A stretch of DNA of 47,635 nt from Chitinophagaceae bacterium (GCA_016787125.1 JAEUVM010000099.1:1-47635), one strand, 5' to 3'; positions 17,082 to 25,760 are shown, counted from the stretch's first letter. Made by a program: numbers and translations. The notes: generated by a model not told the origin, from the letters alone.

Positions 17082-18035
17082 ATGAACAAAAAACCCGGCC
17101 ACAACTTCGCCAAGTTTGCCAGAAAAAAGAGCAATGCTGCCATCAAAGAAGAATTTAAGCAGCAAAAAAGAAAAGTAAAGAAAGAACGGGAAGAGTATTT
17201 TGAAAAGAAAAAAGCCGCCGCCCGTGCCGCCCGCCCGATAACCGGTTTTGGAAGAAATAACCCTCCCCAACAGACAGCACCGGCTCCTGTTATCAGCAGA
17301 CCTGTGGATACAGGCCAGATGCCCCTGAACAAATTCATTGCCCACGCTGGTGTGGCAGCAAGAAGGGAGGCAGCAGAAATGGTGAAGAAAGGACTGGTGA
17401 AGGTAAACGGCCAGGTTGTTTCAGAACCGGGCCACAAAGTGTCTGCATCAGATGAAATACGGGTAAACAATAAGAAGATATTCCTGGCAAAGAATCTTGT
17501 TTATATATTATTAAACAAACCCAAAGACTTTATCACCACAACAGATGATCCGCAAAAGAGAAAAACCGTTCTGGATATCATCAGCAGTACGGTGAAGGAA
17601 AGAGTTTATCCCGTGGGACGATTGGACAGAAATACATCCGGCGTATTGCTGCTTACCAATGATGGCGAACTGGCACAAAAACTGACCCACCCCAGCAATG
17701 AAGTAAGGAAACTATACCATGTAACCCTCGACCGGCCACTCGATAAAAAAGACTTTGATAAAATACTCGCCGGCGTAACGCTGGAAGATGGCCCCGCCAC
17801 CGTGGATGTACTGGCCTACGCCGACAGCAAAGACAAAAGCCAGGTGGGTGTGGAAATACACAGCGGAAAGAACAGGATCGTTCGCCGCATTTTTGAGTCG
17901 GTGGGTTATGATGTAAAAGGCCTTGACCGGGTAATGTTTGCAGGCCTTACCAAGAAAAATGTGGACAGGGGTAAATTCCGCTACCTCACCGAAAAGGAAA
18001 TACGCAACCTCAAATACTTCGGTAAAGGAAAATAA
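17082..18035 (+). CDS. rluB: Pseudouridine synthase, RsuA/RluB type with S4 domain
   Basis: A 317-residue RNA pseudouridine synthase. Residues 1-75 are a very basic extension (many Lys/Arg, then Pro/Gln), followed by an S4 RNA-binding domain (about 81-130, PLNKFIAHAGVAARREA) and the catalytic domain with Asp182 in GRLDRNTSG. The family places pseudouridine in the 23S rRNA (RluB, position 2605) or 16S rRNA (RsuA); domain order with S4 first fits both, and RluB is the commoner assignment in Bacteroidota. The basic extension probably adds RNA affinity. It is followed after 34 bp by a second pseudouridine synthase. Confidence 0.9.
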   Translation: MNKKPGHNFAKFARKKSNAAIKEEFKQQKRKVKKEREEYFEKKKAAARAARPITGFGRNNPPQQTAPAPVISRPVDTGQMPLNKFIAHAGVAARREAAEMVKKGLVKVNGQVVSEPGHKVSASDEIRVNNKKIFLAKNLVYILLNKPKDFITTTDDPQKRKTVLDIISSTVKERVYPVGRLDRNTSGVLLLTNDGELAQKLTHPSNEVRKLYHVTLDRPLDKKDFDKILAGVTLEDGPATVDVLAYADSKDKSQVGVEIHSGKNRIVRRIFESVGYDVKGLDRVMFAGLTKKNVDRGKFRYLTEKEIRNLKYFGKGK

Positions 18036-18069
18036 TACCGAACCCTTCCGTTTACATTTACCTCCCTGC

Positions 18070-18798
18070 ATGAAACTACAGGATATCATAATTGCTGAAA
18101 CAGAAAACTGGGTGGCGCTGAATAAACCATCAGGGTTATTGTCCATTCCAGACCGGGAAGGGAAGGAAGAATCGTTGAAAAAACTTTTACAGGTACGGTA
18201 TGAAAAGATATTTACCGTACACCGGATAGACAGGGATACCAGCGGACTGATCATCTTTGCCCGTAATGAAGAAGCACATAAGTTCCTTTCCAAACAATTT
18301 GAAGGCAGGCAGACCATAAAAATATATACCGGCCTTGTGCTGGGATCTCTCACGGAAAAAGAAGGTTCCATCAATTCCCCCATAGCAGAACATCCGGCTC
18401 AAAATGGCACCATGATCATTCACCGCAATGGAAAGGAAGCACTGACTGATTATATTGTCATAGAAGATTTTGGCATTTACAGCCTCTTAGAATTTCGTAT
18501 CCATACCGGCCGCACTCACCAGATTCGGATACACATGAAAGAAAAAGGGCACCCCATTGTATGCGACCCGCTGTATGGGGATGGTAAGCCGGTACTTATT
18601 TCAGCGCTGAAGAAAAAATACAACCTGTCGAAAAAGGAAGAGGAAGAAAAACCTATCCTCGGCCGGCTTGCACTGCATTCATACCGCCTGTCTTTTAAAG
18701 ACCTCGATGGACAAACAAAGGAAGTAGAAGCTGCAATGTACAAGGATATGCGGGCCACAATACAACAACTGGAAAAAAGGACCGTCAGGAAAAACTGA
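18070..18798 (+). CDS. Pseudouridine synthase, RluA family
   Basis: A 242-residue RluA-family synthase without S4 domain. I start it at the ATG at 18070 because family members begin with a short lead to ALNKPSGLLSIP; the longer frame reading back to 17938 would overlap rluB and lacks family similarity. The catalytic Asp54 is in HRIDRDTSG, and the conserved TGRTHQIRIHM and GHPIVCDPLYG segments are present. The substrate position cannot be told from sequence alone. Its stop codon directly abuts the stop codon of the convergent gene. Confidence 0.92.
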   Translation: MKLQDIIIAETENWVALNKPSGLLSIPDREGKEESLKKLLQVRYEKIFTVHRIDRDTSGLIIFARNEEAHKFLSKQFEGRQTIKIYTGLVLGSLTEKEGSINSPIAEHPAQNGTMIIHRNGKEALTDYIVIEDFGIYSLLEFRIHTGRTHQIRIHMKEKGHPIVCDPLYGDGKPVLISALKKKYNLSKKEEEEKPILGRLALHSYRLSFKDLDGQTKEVEAAMYKDMRATIQQLEKRTVRKN

Positions 18799-19974
18799 TC
18801 AGCACTTATCCAGCGCCTGTAATATATCCCCCAGGATATCTTCAATATGCTCAAGCCCGGCAGAAATACGGATAAGTCCCGGTGTAATGCCAACTGCCCG
18901 CCGCTCAGCATCTGTGAGTTTTGAGTGAGTGGTTGATGCCGGATGTGATGCGATGGTACGGCTGTCGCCAAGGTTATTGGTCATGGAGATCATTTGCAAT
19001 GCATTCAGAAATGCACGGCCGCTTTCAATACCGCCTTTCAGTTCAAATGTAACAATACCTCCTCCGTTACTCATCTGGCTTTTTGCAATAGCATACTGCG
19101 GGTGCGAAGGAAGAAATGGATACCGCACCGAACTGATCTTTGCATGATCCTGCAAGCGTAGCGCAATAGCGGCTGCATTTTCAGCATGCTTCTCCATCCG
19201 GATAAATAATGTTTCAAGGCTTTTCGACAACACCCAGGCATTGAACGGACTCATAGAGGGTCCTGTATTCCTGATAAAAAGATACAGCGGGTGTATCAGT
19301 TCTTTCCGGCCAACGATCACACCACCCAGCACCCGGCCCTGCCCGTCAATGAACTTGGTGGCAGAGTGTAGCACCAGGTCGGCACCAAAACTGATAGGTT
19401 GTTGCACAGCAGGTGTGGCAAAACAATTGTCCACAACAAAAAGAATGTTATTCTCTTTACACAGATCAGCCACATACCTGATATCAATAATATTCAGCCC
19501 GGGATTGGAAGGCGTTTCCACATACAGCATTTTTGTTTCCGGTCTTATCAGCGAAGCGATATCACCCGGTTTATCCATATCAAAATAAGAATAATCAATC
19601 CCCCACTTGGGCAGGTACTTCGTCAGTATTGTATGGGTAGAACCAAATACAGCCGAGGCAGAAATGATATGATCGCCTTTTGAAAGGAAGGTCATAAAGG
19701 TGGCAAACACAGCCGCCATGCCGGTACCGGTAGCCACACCATCTTCTGCTCCTTCCAGCGCCGTTATCTTATCAATAAATTCATCCACAGAAGGATTGGA
19801 GAAACGGGTGTAGATATTCACCTCCGGCGACTCTGCAGCAAAGGCGGCAGCCATATCCTCGGCTGAATCGTACGTAAAGCTGCTGGTAAGAAAAAGCGGG
19901 GTGGAGTGTTCTTTCTGGGCCGTTTTATCGGTTTGAATACGTACAGCCTTTGTTTCAGGTCTTGGTTTTGCCAT
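18799..19974 (-). CDS. metZ: O-succinylhomoserine sulfhydrylase-type PLP enzyme
   Basis: A 391-residue member of the Cys/Met-metabolism PLP family. Schiff-base Lys207 is in LHSATKFIDGQGRVLGG, Asp182 that contacts the PLP nitrogen is in VVDNCFATP, and the ETPSNPGL and TRFSNPSV segments are present. The sequence fits O-succinylhomoserine (or O-acetylhomoserine) sulfhydrylase, which makes homocysteine from sulfide; cystathionine gamma-synthase is the main alternative. No SAM riboswitch is visible in the short leader. A candidate -7 box TATCTTTA lies about 20 nt before the start. Confidence 0.88.
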   Translation of the reverse strand: MAKPRPETKAVRIQTDKTAQKEHSTPLFLTSSFTYDSAEDMAAAFAAESPEVNIYTRFSNPSVDEFIDKITALEGAEDGVATGTGMAAVFATFMTFLSKGDHIISASAVFGSTHTILTKYLPKWGIDYSYFDMDKPGDIASLIRPETKMLYVETPSNPGLNIIDIRYVADLCKENNILFVVDNCFATPAVQQPISFGADLVLHSATKFIDGQGRVLGGVIVGRKELIHPLYLFIRNTGPSMSPFNAWVLSKSLETLFIRMEKHAENAAAIALRLQDHAKISSVRYPFLPSHPQYAIAKSQMSNGGGIVTFELKGGIESGRAFLNALQMISMTNNLGDSRTIASHPASTTHSKLTDAERRAVGITPGLIRISAGLEHIEDILGDILQALDKC

Positions 19975-20030
19975 TGCGGATAAAATTATCAGGCTGTAAA
20001 GATACGCTCCAGATGATGGCGTGATGCAGG

Positions 20031-20360
20031 TTATTTCGCTTTCAGCCTCACTATTATCTGCTGGCGGGTATCAGTAATACTTATTCTGCCGGTATGATAT
20101 TGCTGGTGTTCGGCTGTAACAGTAACAGGCGTTTTTTGGGAAGTGGTAATTTTAAACACACCATTGTCTTTTGTAAGCGCCTCCTCTTCTCCCGCCACTA
20201 CATATACAAGTGCTCCTTTTATGGGTTTACCGGTTTGTGCAGACAAAACTGTTCCTTGTATTGTTGTCAGACTTCTCTCACTCTTTAAACCTGATAAAAG
20301 TAAAATGAGCGCACCAACAGTGCATAAAATTTCCCTGTTCAATGTATGCTTACTTTTCAT
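20031..20360 (-). CDS. Small carboxypeptidase-regulatory-like (CarboxypepD_reg) protein
   Basis: A 109-residue protein with an N-terminal hydrophobic segment (about residues 12-24, ILCTVGALILLLSGL) and one beta-sandwich of the CarboxypepD_reg type: GTVLSAQTGKPIKGALVYVV, DNGVFKI, then a short C-terminal strand IIVRLK. Such domains usually head TonB-dependent receptors; here one stands alone. I start at the ATG at 20360; a longer start at 20384 would overlap the upstream gene further. It overlaps the sterol desaturase stop by 11 bp, so the two are probably cotranscribed. Confidence 0.7.
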   Translation of the reverse strand: MKSKHTLNREILCTVGALILLLSGLKSERSLTTIQGTVLSAQTGKPIKGALVYVVAGEEEALTKDNGVFKITTSQKTPVTVTAEHQQYHTGRISITDTRQQIIVRLKAK

Positions 20361-21561
20361 ATAAGTAGGAGTAATATTTTTCACCTATCGTTTTATAGAA
20401 CAATAATATTGCCATTCCCATGCATATCATAATAATTGCAAAATTAAAAGCCGGAAAGTATAACCATGCAAGACTACCAGCAACTATTGCCCTTGCGAAT
20501 TCCAGGTGAAATATCCATTTTCGTTGTTCAAGCATACTGCCGGTATTAATTACGCTTAGAAGGATAAAAACAGAAACAGCAAACAACTTATTTCCTGTCA
20601 GGTAATACTCAAAAAGTATTGTCAAAAACAATAAGATTAAAGTTATAACAGTCTGACATGTTATATAACCGAGCAGCGCTTTCGAATATGTTAAATTCTG
20701 CTGCCTGAAAGATAGTTTTCGTTCCAGGGCTGCCCTGATTCCCGGATCGATATCATCCGGAGATCCGAATATCACCCGCCATTTAGCCCTTACTCCTCTT
20801 GCCCTTTTAAAAGCCACCAACATTTCCAGCATAAAATGAAAATGCTGCCACAAAAAACTATGGCTGCCAAGTGGTTTGGTAAGACCATAGACAGGTTTTT
20901 CATCCTCCTTCGCGAAAGTGCCAAAAATCTTATCCCATATGATTAATACATCCCCGTAATTTTTGTCGAGATAACGGGGATTACTGCTGTGGTGTACACG
21001 ATGATGTGATGGTGTAACCAAAAAATACTCCAGCCATCCTAATTTTCCTACAAGCTGTGTATGTGTAAAAAAAGGATAGGCGCCGTGTACAAGAAGTAAA
21101 ATCATTATCATTTGAGGGGGAAATCCTATCAAGGGAAGGATGGCCCAAAAGAGGCACCTTGCCAGGGCCTGGAGGACGGTTATTCTGGCCGAAACAGTAA
21201 AATTATAATCCTCACTTTGATGATGCACCACATGAACACTCCAGAACAGGTTCACTTCATGCCCAAACCGATGATACCAATACCAGGCAAAGTCAGTAAG
21301 CAGAAATAATAGCAGCCATGTCAAAAAACCGGGACTAATATCGAAAACAGCAAACTGTCTGTACAGGAACGAAAAGAAGAAATAAAAGACCCCGGCAACA
21401 AAGAGGTCTGATAACCGCTCAGCTATACCGACATTAATATTCGCCACCGACTCTGAAAACTGAAACTCATCCGCCTGGCCTTTTCTCCTGCTCAGGTAAT
21501 ATTCCACATACATCAGAATGGTAAAAACAGGAACAGCTAATGCCAGATAATTTAAATGCAT
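20350..21561 (-). CDS. Sterol desaturase / fatty acid hydroxylase family protein
   Basis: A 403-residue integral membrane protein of the fatty acid hydroxylase superfamily, whose di-iron centre is held by histidine clusters. All clusters are visible: HRFGHE, HVVHHQSE and HRVHHSSNPRYLDKNYGD, the last followed by IIWDKIFGTF, typical of the family. Several hydrophobic helices flank them, and the C-terminal ~110 residues form further membrane segments of unknown role. The substrate could be a lipid or hopanoid/carotenoid-like compound; nothing nearby decides this. It lies 12 bp after the carboxymuconolactone decarboxylase-like gene. Confidence 0.88.
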   Translation of the reverse strand: MHLNYLALAVPVFTILMYVEYYLSRRKGQADEFQFSESVANINVGIAERLSDLFVAGVFYFFFSFLYRQFAVFDISPGFLTWLLLFLLTDFAWYWYHRFGHEVNLFWSVHVVHHQSEDYNFTVSARITVLQALARCLFWAILPLIGFPPQMIMILLLVHGAYPFFTHTQLVGKLGWLEYFLVTPSHHRVHHSSNPRYLDKNYGDVLIIWDKIFGTFAKEDEKPVYGLTKPLGSHSFLWQHFHFMLEMLVAFKRARGVRAKWRVIFGSPDDIDPGIRAALERKLSFRQQNLTYSKALLGYITCQTVITLILLFLTILFEYYLTGNKLFAVSVFILLSVINTGSMLEQRKWIFHLEFARAIVAGSLAWLYFPAFNFAIIMICMGMAILLFYKTIGEKYYSYLYEK

Positions 21562-21573
21562 AATCCACAGTTT

Positions 21574-22113
21574 TTATAACATCGGACCTTCCGGCCAGTA
21601 ATTTCTGATATAAGCATCCGGCTCTGTTTCTGTCACGTTGTTGAATATACTCATAGCCACTAACTGCCCTGCAAAGGCAATCAATACTATAATATCCTGG
21701 GTGCTGAACAAACCGGCCATATTATTGTAAATTCGGTCTGAAATATTACCATAATGCCGGGCTATGGCCTTCCCAAACTCAATCGTTATCCTTTCCTCAT
21801 CTGTAAGTGCATGTTCTATGCTGCATTCACCTGAATCCGCCATTTTCTTACGGAAATAAGCCACACACAATGGGCCCGAACTGGCTGATGTCAATGCTAT
21901 GGCATATAAACAGGCAAGGCGCAAACCAAGAATCTTTTCGACCGACTCGTACAATGGATACAACTGTATGTATACCTCAAACGCCTGAAGTGAACGGCCG
22001 AGTGTGAGCTTTGTATTAGTGATTCCTTCCGGCCATTCACACATATGACGATCCAGTGTTACTTTCACTGAAGGTTGTACCGATGAAAGCGTAAGGGGCT
22101 CAATTCTTGCCAT
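21574..22113 (-). CDS. Carboxymuconolactone decarboxylase (AhpD)-like protein lacking CxxC
   Basis: A 179-residue all-helical protein. The segments LGRSLQAFEVYIQLYPLYESVEKILGLRLACLYAIALTSAS and LTDEERITIEFGKAIARHYG followed by VLIAFAGQLVAMSIFNNVTETEPD resemble the CMD/AhpD fold. The peroxidatic CxxC-x3-H motif is not intact: where it is expected the sequence reads SGPLCVAYFRKK, with only one cysteine and no histidine. It may therefore be a non-redox relative. It starts 3 bp after the DUF2490 gene ends. Confidence 0.65.
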   Translation of the reverse strand: MARIEPLTLSSVQPSVKVTLDRHMCEWPEGITNTKLTLGRSLQAFEVYIQLYPLYESVEKILGLRLACLYAIALTSASSGPLCVAYFRKKMADSGECSIEHALTDEERITIEFGKAIARHYGNISDRIYNNMAGLFSTQDIIVLIAFAGQLVAMSIFNNVTETEPDAYIRNYWPEGPML

Positions 22114-22116
22114 GTA

Positions 22117-22869
22117 TCATTTCTTTTTACCTGTTCTTAAATCCATGTTATGGAAATAAAAAAGCCTGGCAACATGCATACTCTTATATGAGTTGCCCGC
22201 AGGCATTTGCTGAAATATATTCATATACCCAATCTGAATGAGGTCGTGCTTGTTAAGATGATAATGAAAACCGCAAAAAAAACGATTCTGATCAAAGTAA
22301 TTATTGACAATCTCTTTCCCGAAATTGACAAACAGCTCATCTGATAATACAAGCGATAACGTTCCAGGCTGAAATTTCTTTGCTGTCAGTGGAAATTGTG
22401 ACAGAATATTGTATCGTACCCTGAAATTAAACCTGTAGCCGGTTGCCAGTACATTTTCATCATTCTTATTTGAACGAAACCGCTCTTCCAGACGTATCCA
22501 TTGCATCAGCCGTAAGGATGGGTATTGGCTGTGCCATTGAGCCTGTTGCCAGATTCGGTGCTCCGGTTGCGTATTACGGGGGTGGCTGTTATCCGGATAA
22601 TGATTGACAAATGCATAACCTGTAGTCAATTTTGCATGATCATCGAGATAATATGTCAATCCAACCCTGAACAACGATTGTGAGAAATTAGTAAAGAAAT
22701 TTTCTTTGGTTCGAAGATGAATATCTGTCCAAATTCCTGTTTTCTTAGTAAACCGCATTTGATTAAAATAGCCGAGCCACACCTGCTCGCTGACCTGAAA
22801 GGTCTTTACCTGGGCAGGGCATACAAAATATTTTAAAAGTATAATACTTGTTATCGCTATTCTCTTCAT
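22117..22869 (-). CDS. DUF2490-type outer-membrane protein
   Basis: A 250-residue protein with a signal peptide (about residues 1-20, ending CPA before QVKTF). The mature part has many short amphipathic strands, a WLGYFNQMRFTKKTGIWTDIHLR opening and an EHRIWQQAQW motif, typical of DUF2490, thought to be small beta-barrels. I start at the ATG at 22869; a longer open frame (to 22941) simply translates the tRNA-Cys. The start codon lies 16 bp after the tRNA 3' end. Confidence 0.8.
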   Translation of the reverse strand: MKRIAITSIILLKYFVCPAQVKTFQVSEQVWLGYFNQMRFTKKTGIWTDIHLRTKENFFTNFSQSLFRVGLTYYLDDHAKLTTGYAFVNHYPDNSHPRNTQPEHRIWQQAQWHSQYPSLRLMQWIRLEERFRSNKNDENVLATGYRFNFRVRYNILSQFPLTAKKFQPGTLSLVLSDELFVNFGKEIVNNYFDQNRFFCGFHYHLNKHDLIQIGYMNIFQQMPAGNSYKSMHVARLFYFHNMDLRTGKKK

Positions 22870-22884
22870 ATAAGCAAAAAATTG

Positions 22885-22955
22885 ACTCCCCGGCCGGATT
22901 CGAACCGGCGTAAAAGGATTTGCAGCCCTCTGCCTCACCACTCAGCCACGGGGTT
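22885..22955 (-). tRNA. tRNA-Cys (GCA)
   Basis: A 71-nt cloverleaf on the minus strand. Anticodon loop CTGCAAA gives anticodon GCA. The D-arm (GCT/GGC), anticodon stem (GAGGG/TCCTT) and T-arm (GCCGG-TTCGAAT-CCGGC) fold normally. The acceptor stem pairs only at positions 3-7 (CCCCG with CGGGG); positions 1-2 are AA opposite AG. Discriminator U73, an identity element for cysteine, is present; CCA is not encoded. Confidence 0.85.
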
Positions 22956-22956
22956 G

Positions 22957-22987
22957 ATAAAACAAGCCTCCCGGAGAACCGGGACGC
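22957..22987 (-). terminator. Likely terminator after the TonB-dependent receptor
   Basis: On the minus strand a hairpin TCCCGG-TTCT-CCGGGA, extended by two further pairs after a mismatch, is followed by TTGTTTTA. It lies between the receptor stop codon and the 5' end of tRNA-Cys. Confidence 0.6.
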
Positions 22988-23033
22988 TTTACTCTAACGA
23001 TTGCCTGTATAGTTGAAAAAAGTTCAAATAATT

Positions 23034-25595
23034 TTAATTCTGTTTTTGAAATACATACCTGAGTGTAATACCGAATGTTGCAGGGTCGCCTAATACGGCA
23101 GCATAATGGCCCGCATTACCAGCCGCCGGAAGTAATTGCTCAGAGTAGTCTTTGTCAAACAAATTCCTCGCCCATAAAAAAGCAGTAAAGCCCGCAGCAC
23201 CCCTGAAGCCTACCCTCGCATTCACTAATGCATAACCGTCTATATTCAGAAACAGGGAAGGGGAAGGACTGGAAGAAAAGGAGGATCTTGCATATACATC
23301 CGCAGCAATAAAAAAATTGCCATTACTGCCAAATACATTCTTTATGCCCGAAAGGTATTCCCCTCCAAGCGATCCTGCCCATTTTGAAATTCCTGGCAAG
23401 GTGCCGCCTGATATATTCTTAAAAGAAAGGGAAGCCCCTGTTTCCTCCAGCGGAAGCGGCGCATTGGTAAATGATACATATTCACCCTCTGTATATGCTG
23501 CATTACCATACAGCGAAAAATGTTTGTTAAGACGAATGGCTCCATCCAGTTCTGCACCCCAAACCCTAACTTTCTCCGCATTGGCCAGGTACCCCCTGTT
23601 CACACCCACTTCGGCCGTCTGCACCTGTGTCTGAAAGTCCCTTATTTCTGTTCGATGGATCACAAAGTTGAGCGTTGAATTCTTCGTAGGACTGGTTTTT
23701 ACACCTACTTCCGTATGCGATACAAATTCCGGTTTAATGGTCGCCAGTTCCAGCATCACTCGTCCGCTTTCGGTAGGCAGGCCGCCCAGGTTGATCCCAA
23801 CCGGTTTATAGCTCACAGAGTAGGTGGCAAAAGTGTTGACACTGGCACGTGGCCGGTATGAAAGTGTTAGCTGACCAGAGAAATTACTTTCATCCACATT
23901 TGCGTTAAACGACTGGTCTGTATAGACAGCTCTTTTCAACGCCAGCAACTGGGGATCGGTTGTTTGTAATCCTCCATACGTTTTTCTGTCAAAATCAACT
24001 TTCTTCTTATCATAATTATAGCGGATACCAGCAAGCACATGAAGCTTATCCAGCACGGCCCAGTCCAGTTGTCCGAACACGGCTGCCCCGAACGTGTGGA
24101 GCGTTGAGTTGGTGCGGATGCCATAGCCATCGAAAAGGCCCGGTGTTTTCCATAGGCTGCTGGTGGAACTTTGTGAAAAGCGCCATTGCGCAGCACCTGA
24201 TTCCTCCGTATGCACTGTATCCGTCTTCAGTTCCTGGTCAACCAGGAAAACACCAAACACCCCGCTCAGCTTTTGCGAAAACTCACCCGCCCACCGGATT
24301 TCCTGTGTCAGTTGTTTATGCTTTGACGGAGCCTGCGATAAGGTCAGAACCGGCAAACCGGTAAAGTCCCTGTCATTGGAGGGATCCCAGTTCCAGTAAC
24401 GCCAGGCCGTTGTGGATGACAGTGATCCCCTGCCAATTTTAATATCTGCGTTAACTGATACGCCACCCAGCTGGTTGCCGGATCTCCACGGAGTATTATG
24501 ATCAATGATACGGTCATAAGGATTGCGGCTGGGCAACCGGTAATTCAGTGAAGTGATAATAGAATCAAATTGCCGGTATCCCGCCCGCTTTGTCTGCACC
24601 ACTCCGGCAAAAACCTGTGCATAGCCGTCCGGCTTCTGGTCATTAATATCAGCACTTAAAGTAAGCTTTACCTTCTCTGCAGGAACATACAGCAACTGGC
24701 CGCGAACTCCGGTATTGTTCAGATCATTTACAAATTGCTGTGTGGCGATATTTTCAATCACCCCATTCCGCTGTGTTCCGGAAAAGGAAAGCCGGCCTGC
24801 CAGTTTTTTTGTAATACCGCCTGTCACAGAAGCTTTTGCCTGTATAAACCCATAATTGCCATAACTCACTTCAAAGGTGGCACCCGGCCTGAATTTAGCC
24901 GGACGGGTGGTGATATTGAAAGCACCTGCTGTTGTATTTTTTCCAAACAAAGTACCCTGCGGCCCGCGGAGCACTTCTATTCTTTCTATATCCACAAAGT
25001 CGAGTGTGGTGGCAGCAGGCCTTGCGTAGTACACACCATCTACATAAAACCCAACGCCGGGGTCGATCCCATCATTTGTTAGCCCAAACGTAGAACCAAG
25101 ACCCCGGATATTAAGGGTTGTATTGCGTGGGTTAGATGAATATAACTGTACAGAAGGCACCAGTTCTTTTAAACGGTTTACATTGAATGCACCTGTTTCT
25201 TCCACACGGGCCCCTCCCACCACTGAAATCGGAATAGGTACCTGCTGTGCGGTTTCCAAACGGCGGCGGGAAGTGATGACCAGCTCTGTAAGCTCGTTGT
25301 TGGTAAACAATACTATCTTAAGTGTGGTGTCCCTTATGGAAGTAATTTCTGCTTCAGCCGGTGCAAACCCTGCGGAGGTGACCCTTAAAATGAAAGGAAA
25401 CCGGTCAGGGTAAGGGATGCTGAATATGCCTTTGCTATCCGCCACCCTTGCAACACCACCACCTCTTACAACAACAGTGGCCGCCTCCACCGGAAGGCCT
25501 TTTTCATCTACAATTTCCCCCCTTAAAAATTGCTGTGCTGAAGCATTTAATCCAGCAGTTAACACAATAACCAATAAAAATAAAATCCTGTTCAT
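23034..25595 (-). CDS. TonB-dependent outer-membrane receptor of the sulfur locus
   Basis: An 853-residue receptor starting at the ATG at 25595, where a signal peptide begins (about residues 1-20, ending NASA before QQFLRG). A CarboxypepD_reg-like domain (about 24-100) is followed by a plug domain with the LRGPQGTLFGKNTTAGAFNITTRP hallmark (about 190-215) and a 22-strand-type barrel ending YVFQKQN. It has no SusD partner, so it looks like a siderophore/vitamin-type receptor rather than a SusC. An upstream frame back to 25856 crosses the leader and is rejected. The promoter carries the operator shared with the sulfate assimilation operon, suggesting it imports a sulfur source or a compound needed under sulfur limitation. 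Confidence 0.93.
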   Translation of the reverse strand: MNRILFLLVIVLTAGLNASAQQFLRGEIVDEKGLPVEAATVVVRGGGVARVADSKGIFSIPYPDRFPFILRVTSAGFAPAEAEITSIRDTTLKIVLFTNNELTELVITSRRRLETAQQVPIPISVVGGARVEETGAFNVNRLKELVPSVQLYSSNPRNTTLNIRGLGSTFGLTNDGIDPGVGFYVDGVYYARPAATTLDFVDIERIEVLRGPQGTLFGKNTTAGAFNITTRPAKFRPGATFEVSYGNYGFIQAKASVTGGITKKLAGRLSFSGTQRNGVIENIATQQFVNDLNNTGVRGQLLYVPAEKVKLTLSADINDQKPDGYAQVFAGVVQTKRAGYRQFDSIITSLNYRLPSRNPYDRIIDHNTPWRSGNQLGGVSVNADIKIGRGSLSSTTAWRYWNWDPSNDRDFTGLPVLTLSQAPSKHKQLTQEIRWAGEFSQKLSGVFGVFLVDQELKTDTVHTEESGAAQWRFSQSSTSSLWKTPGLFDGYGIRTNSTLHTFGAAVFGQLDWAVLDKLHVLAGIRYNYDKKKVDFDRKTYGGLQTTDPQLLALKRAVYTDQSFNANVDESNFSGQLTLSYRPRASVNTFATYSVSYKPVGINLGGLPTESGRVMLELATIKPEFVSHTEVGVKTSPTKNSTLNFVIHRTEIRDFQTQVQTAEVGVNRGYLANAEKVRVWGAELDGAIRLNKHFSLYGNAAYTEGEYVSFTNAPLPLEETGASLSFKNISGGTLPGISKWAGSLGGEYLSGIKNVFGSNGNFFIAADVYARSSFSSSPSPSLFLNIDGYALVNARVGFRGAAGFTAFLWARNLFDKDYSEQLLPAAGNAGHYAAVLGDPATFGITLRYVFQKQN

Positions 25596-25618
25596 GCAGT
25601 TACGTTTTAAAAGATAAC

Positions 25619-25638
25619 CTCCGGTTTTTTCCCCGGAG
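25619..25638 (-). other. Hairpin in the receptor mRNA leader
   Basis: Inverted repeat CTCCGG / CCGGAG with an 8-nt loop lies 24 nt before the receptor start codon, within a leader of about 140 nt. It could affect translation; it has no U-tail and is not a typical terminator. Confidence 0.35.
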
Positions 25639-25740
25639 CAAAAGCAGGCAATCAGAAACTGTAAAATCATCAAGGCGGCCGGTAGCAGGCTGGTAAAAAA
25701 ACTGATTGTTTCTTCAACCATACCGTCCTGTTTGTTCCAG

Positions 25741-25748
25741 CAAAAATA
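25741..25748 (-). promoter_or_regulatory. -7 box of the receptor promoter
   Basis: TATTTTTG on the minus strand is a perfect TAnnTTTG match. It lies 20 bp from the right arm of the operator at 25761-25783, and predicts a leader of about 140 nt. Confidence 0.6.
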
Positions 25749-25760
25749 GGGGAATTTTAT

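Noticed and set aside
19975-20030. SAM riboswitch ahead of metZ
   Set aside because: The leader is only about 20 nt from the candidate -7 box, too short for any known class.
22870-22941. Longer N-terminus for the DUF2490 protein
   Set aside because: It would translate the tRNA-Cys; the signal peptide begins at the ATG at 22869.
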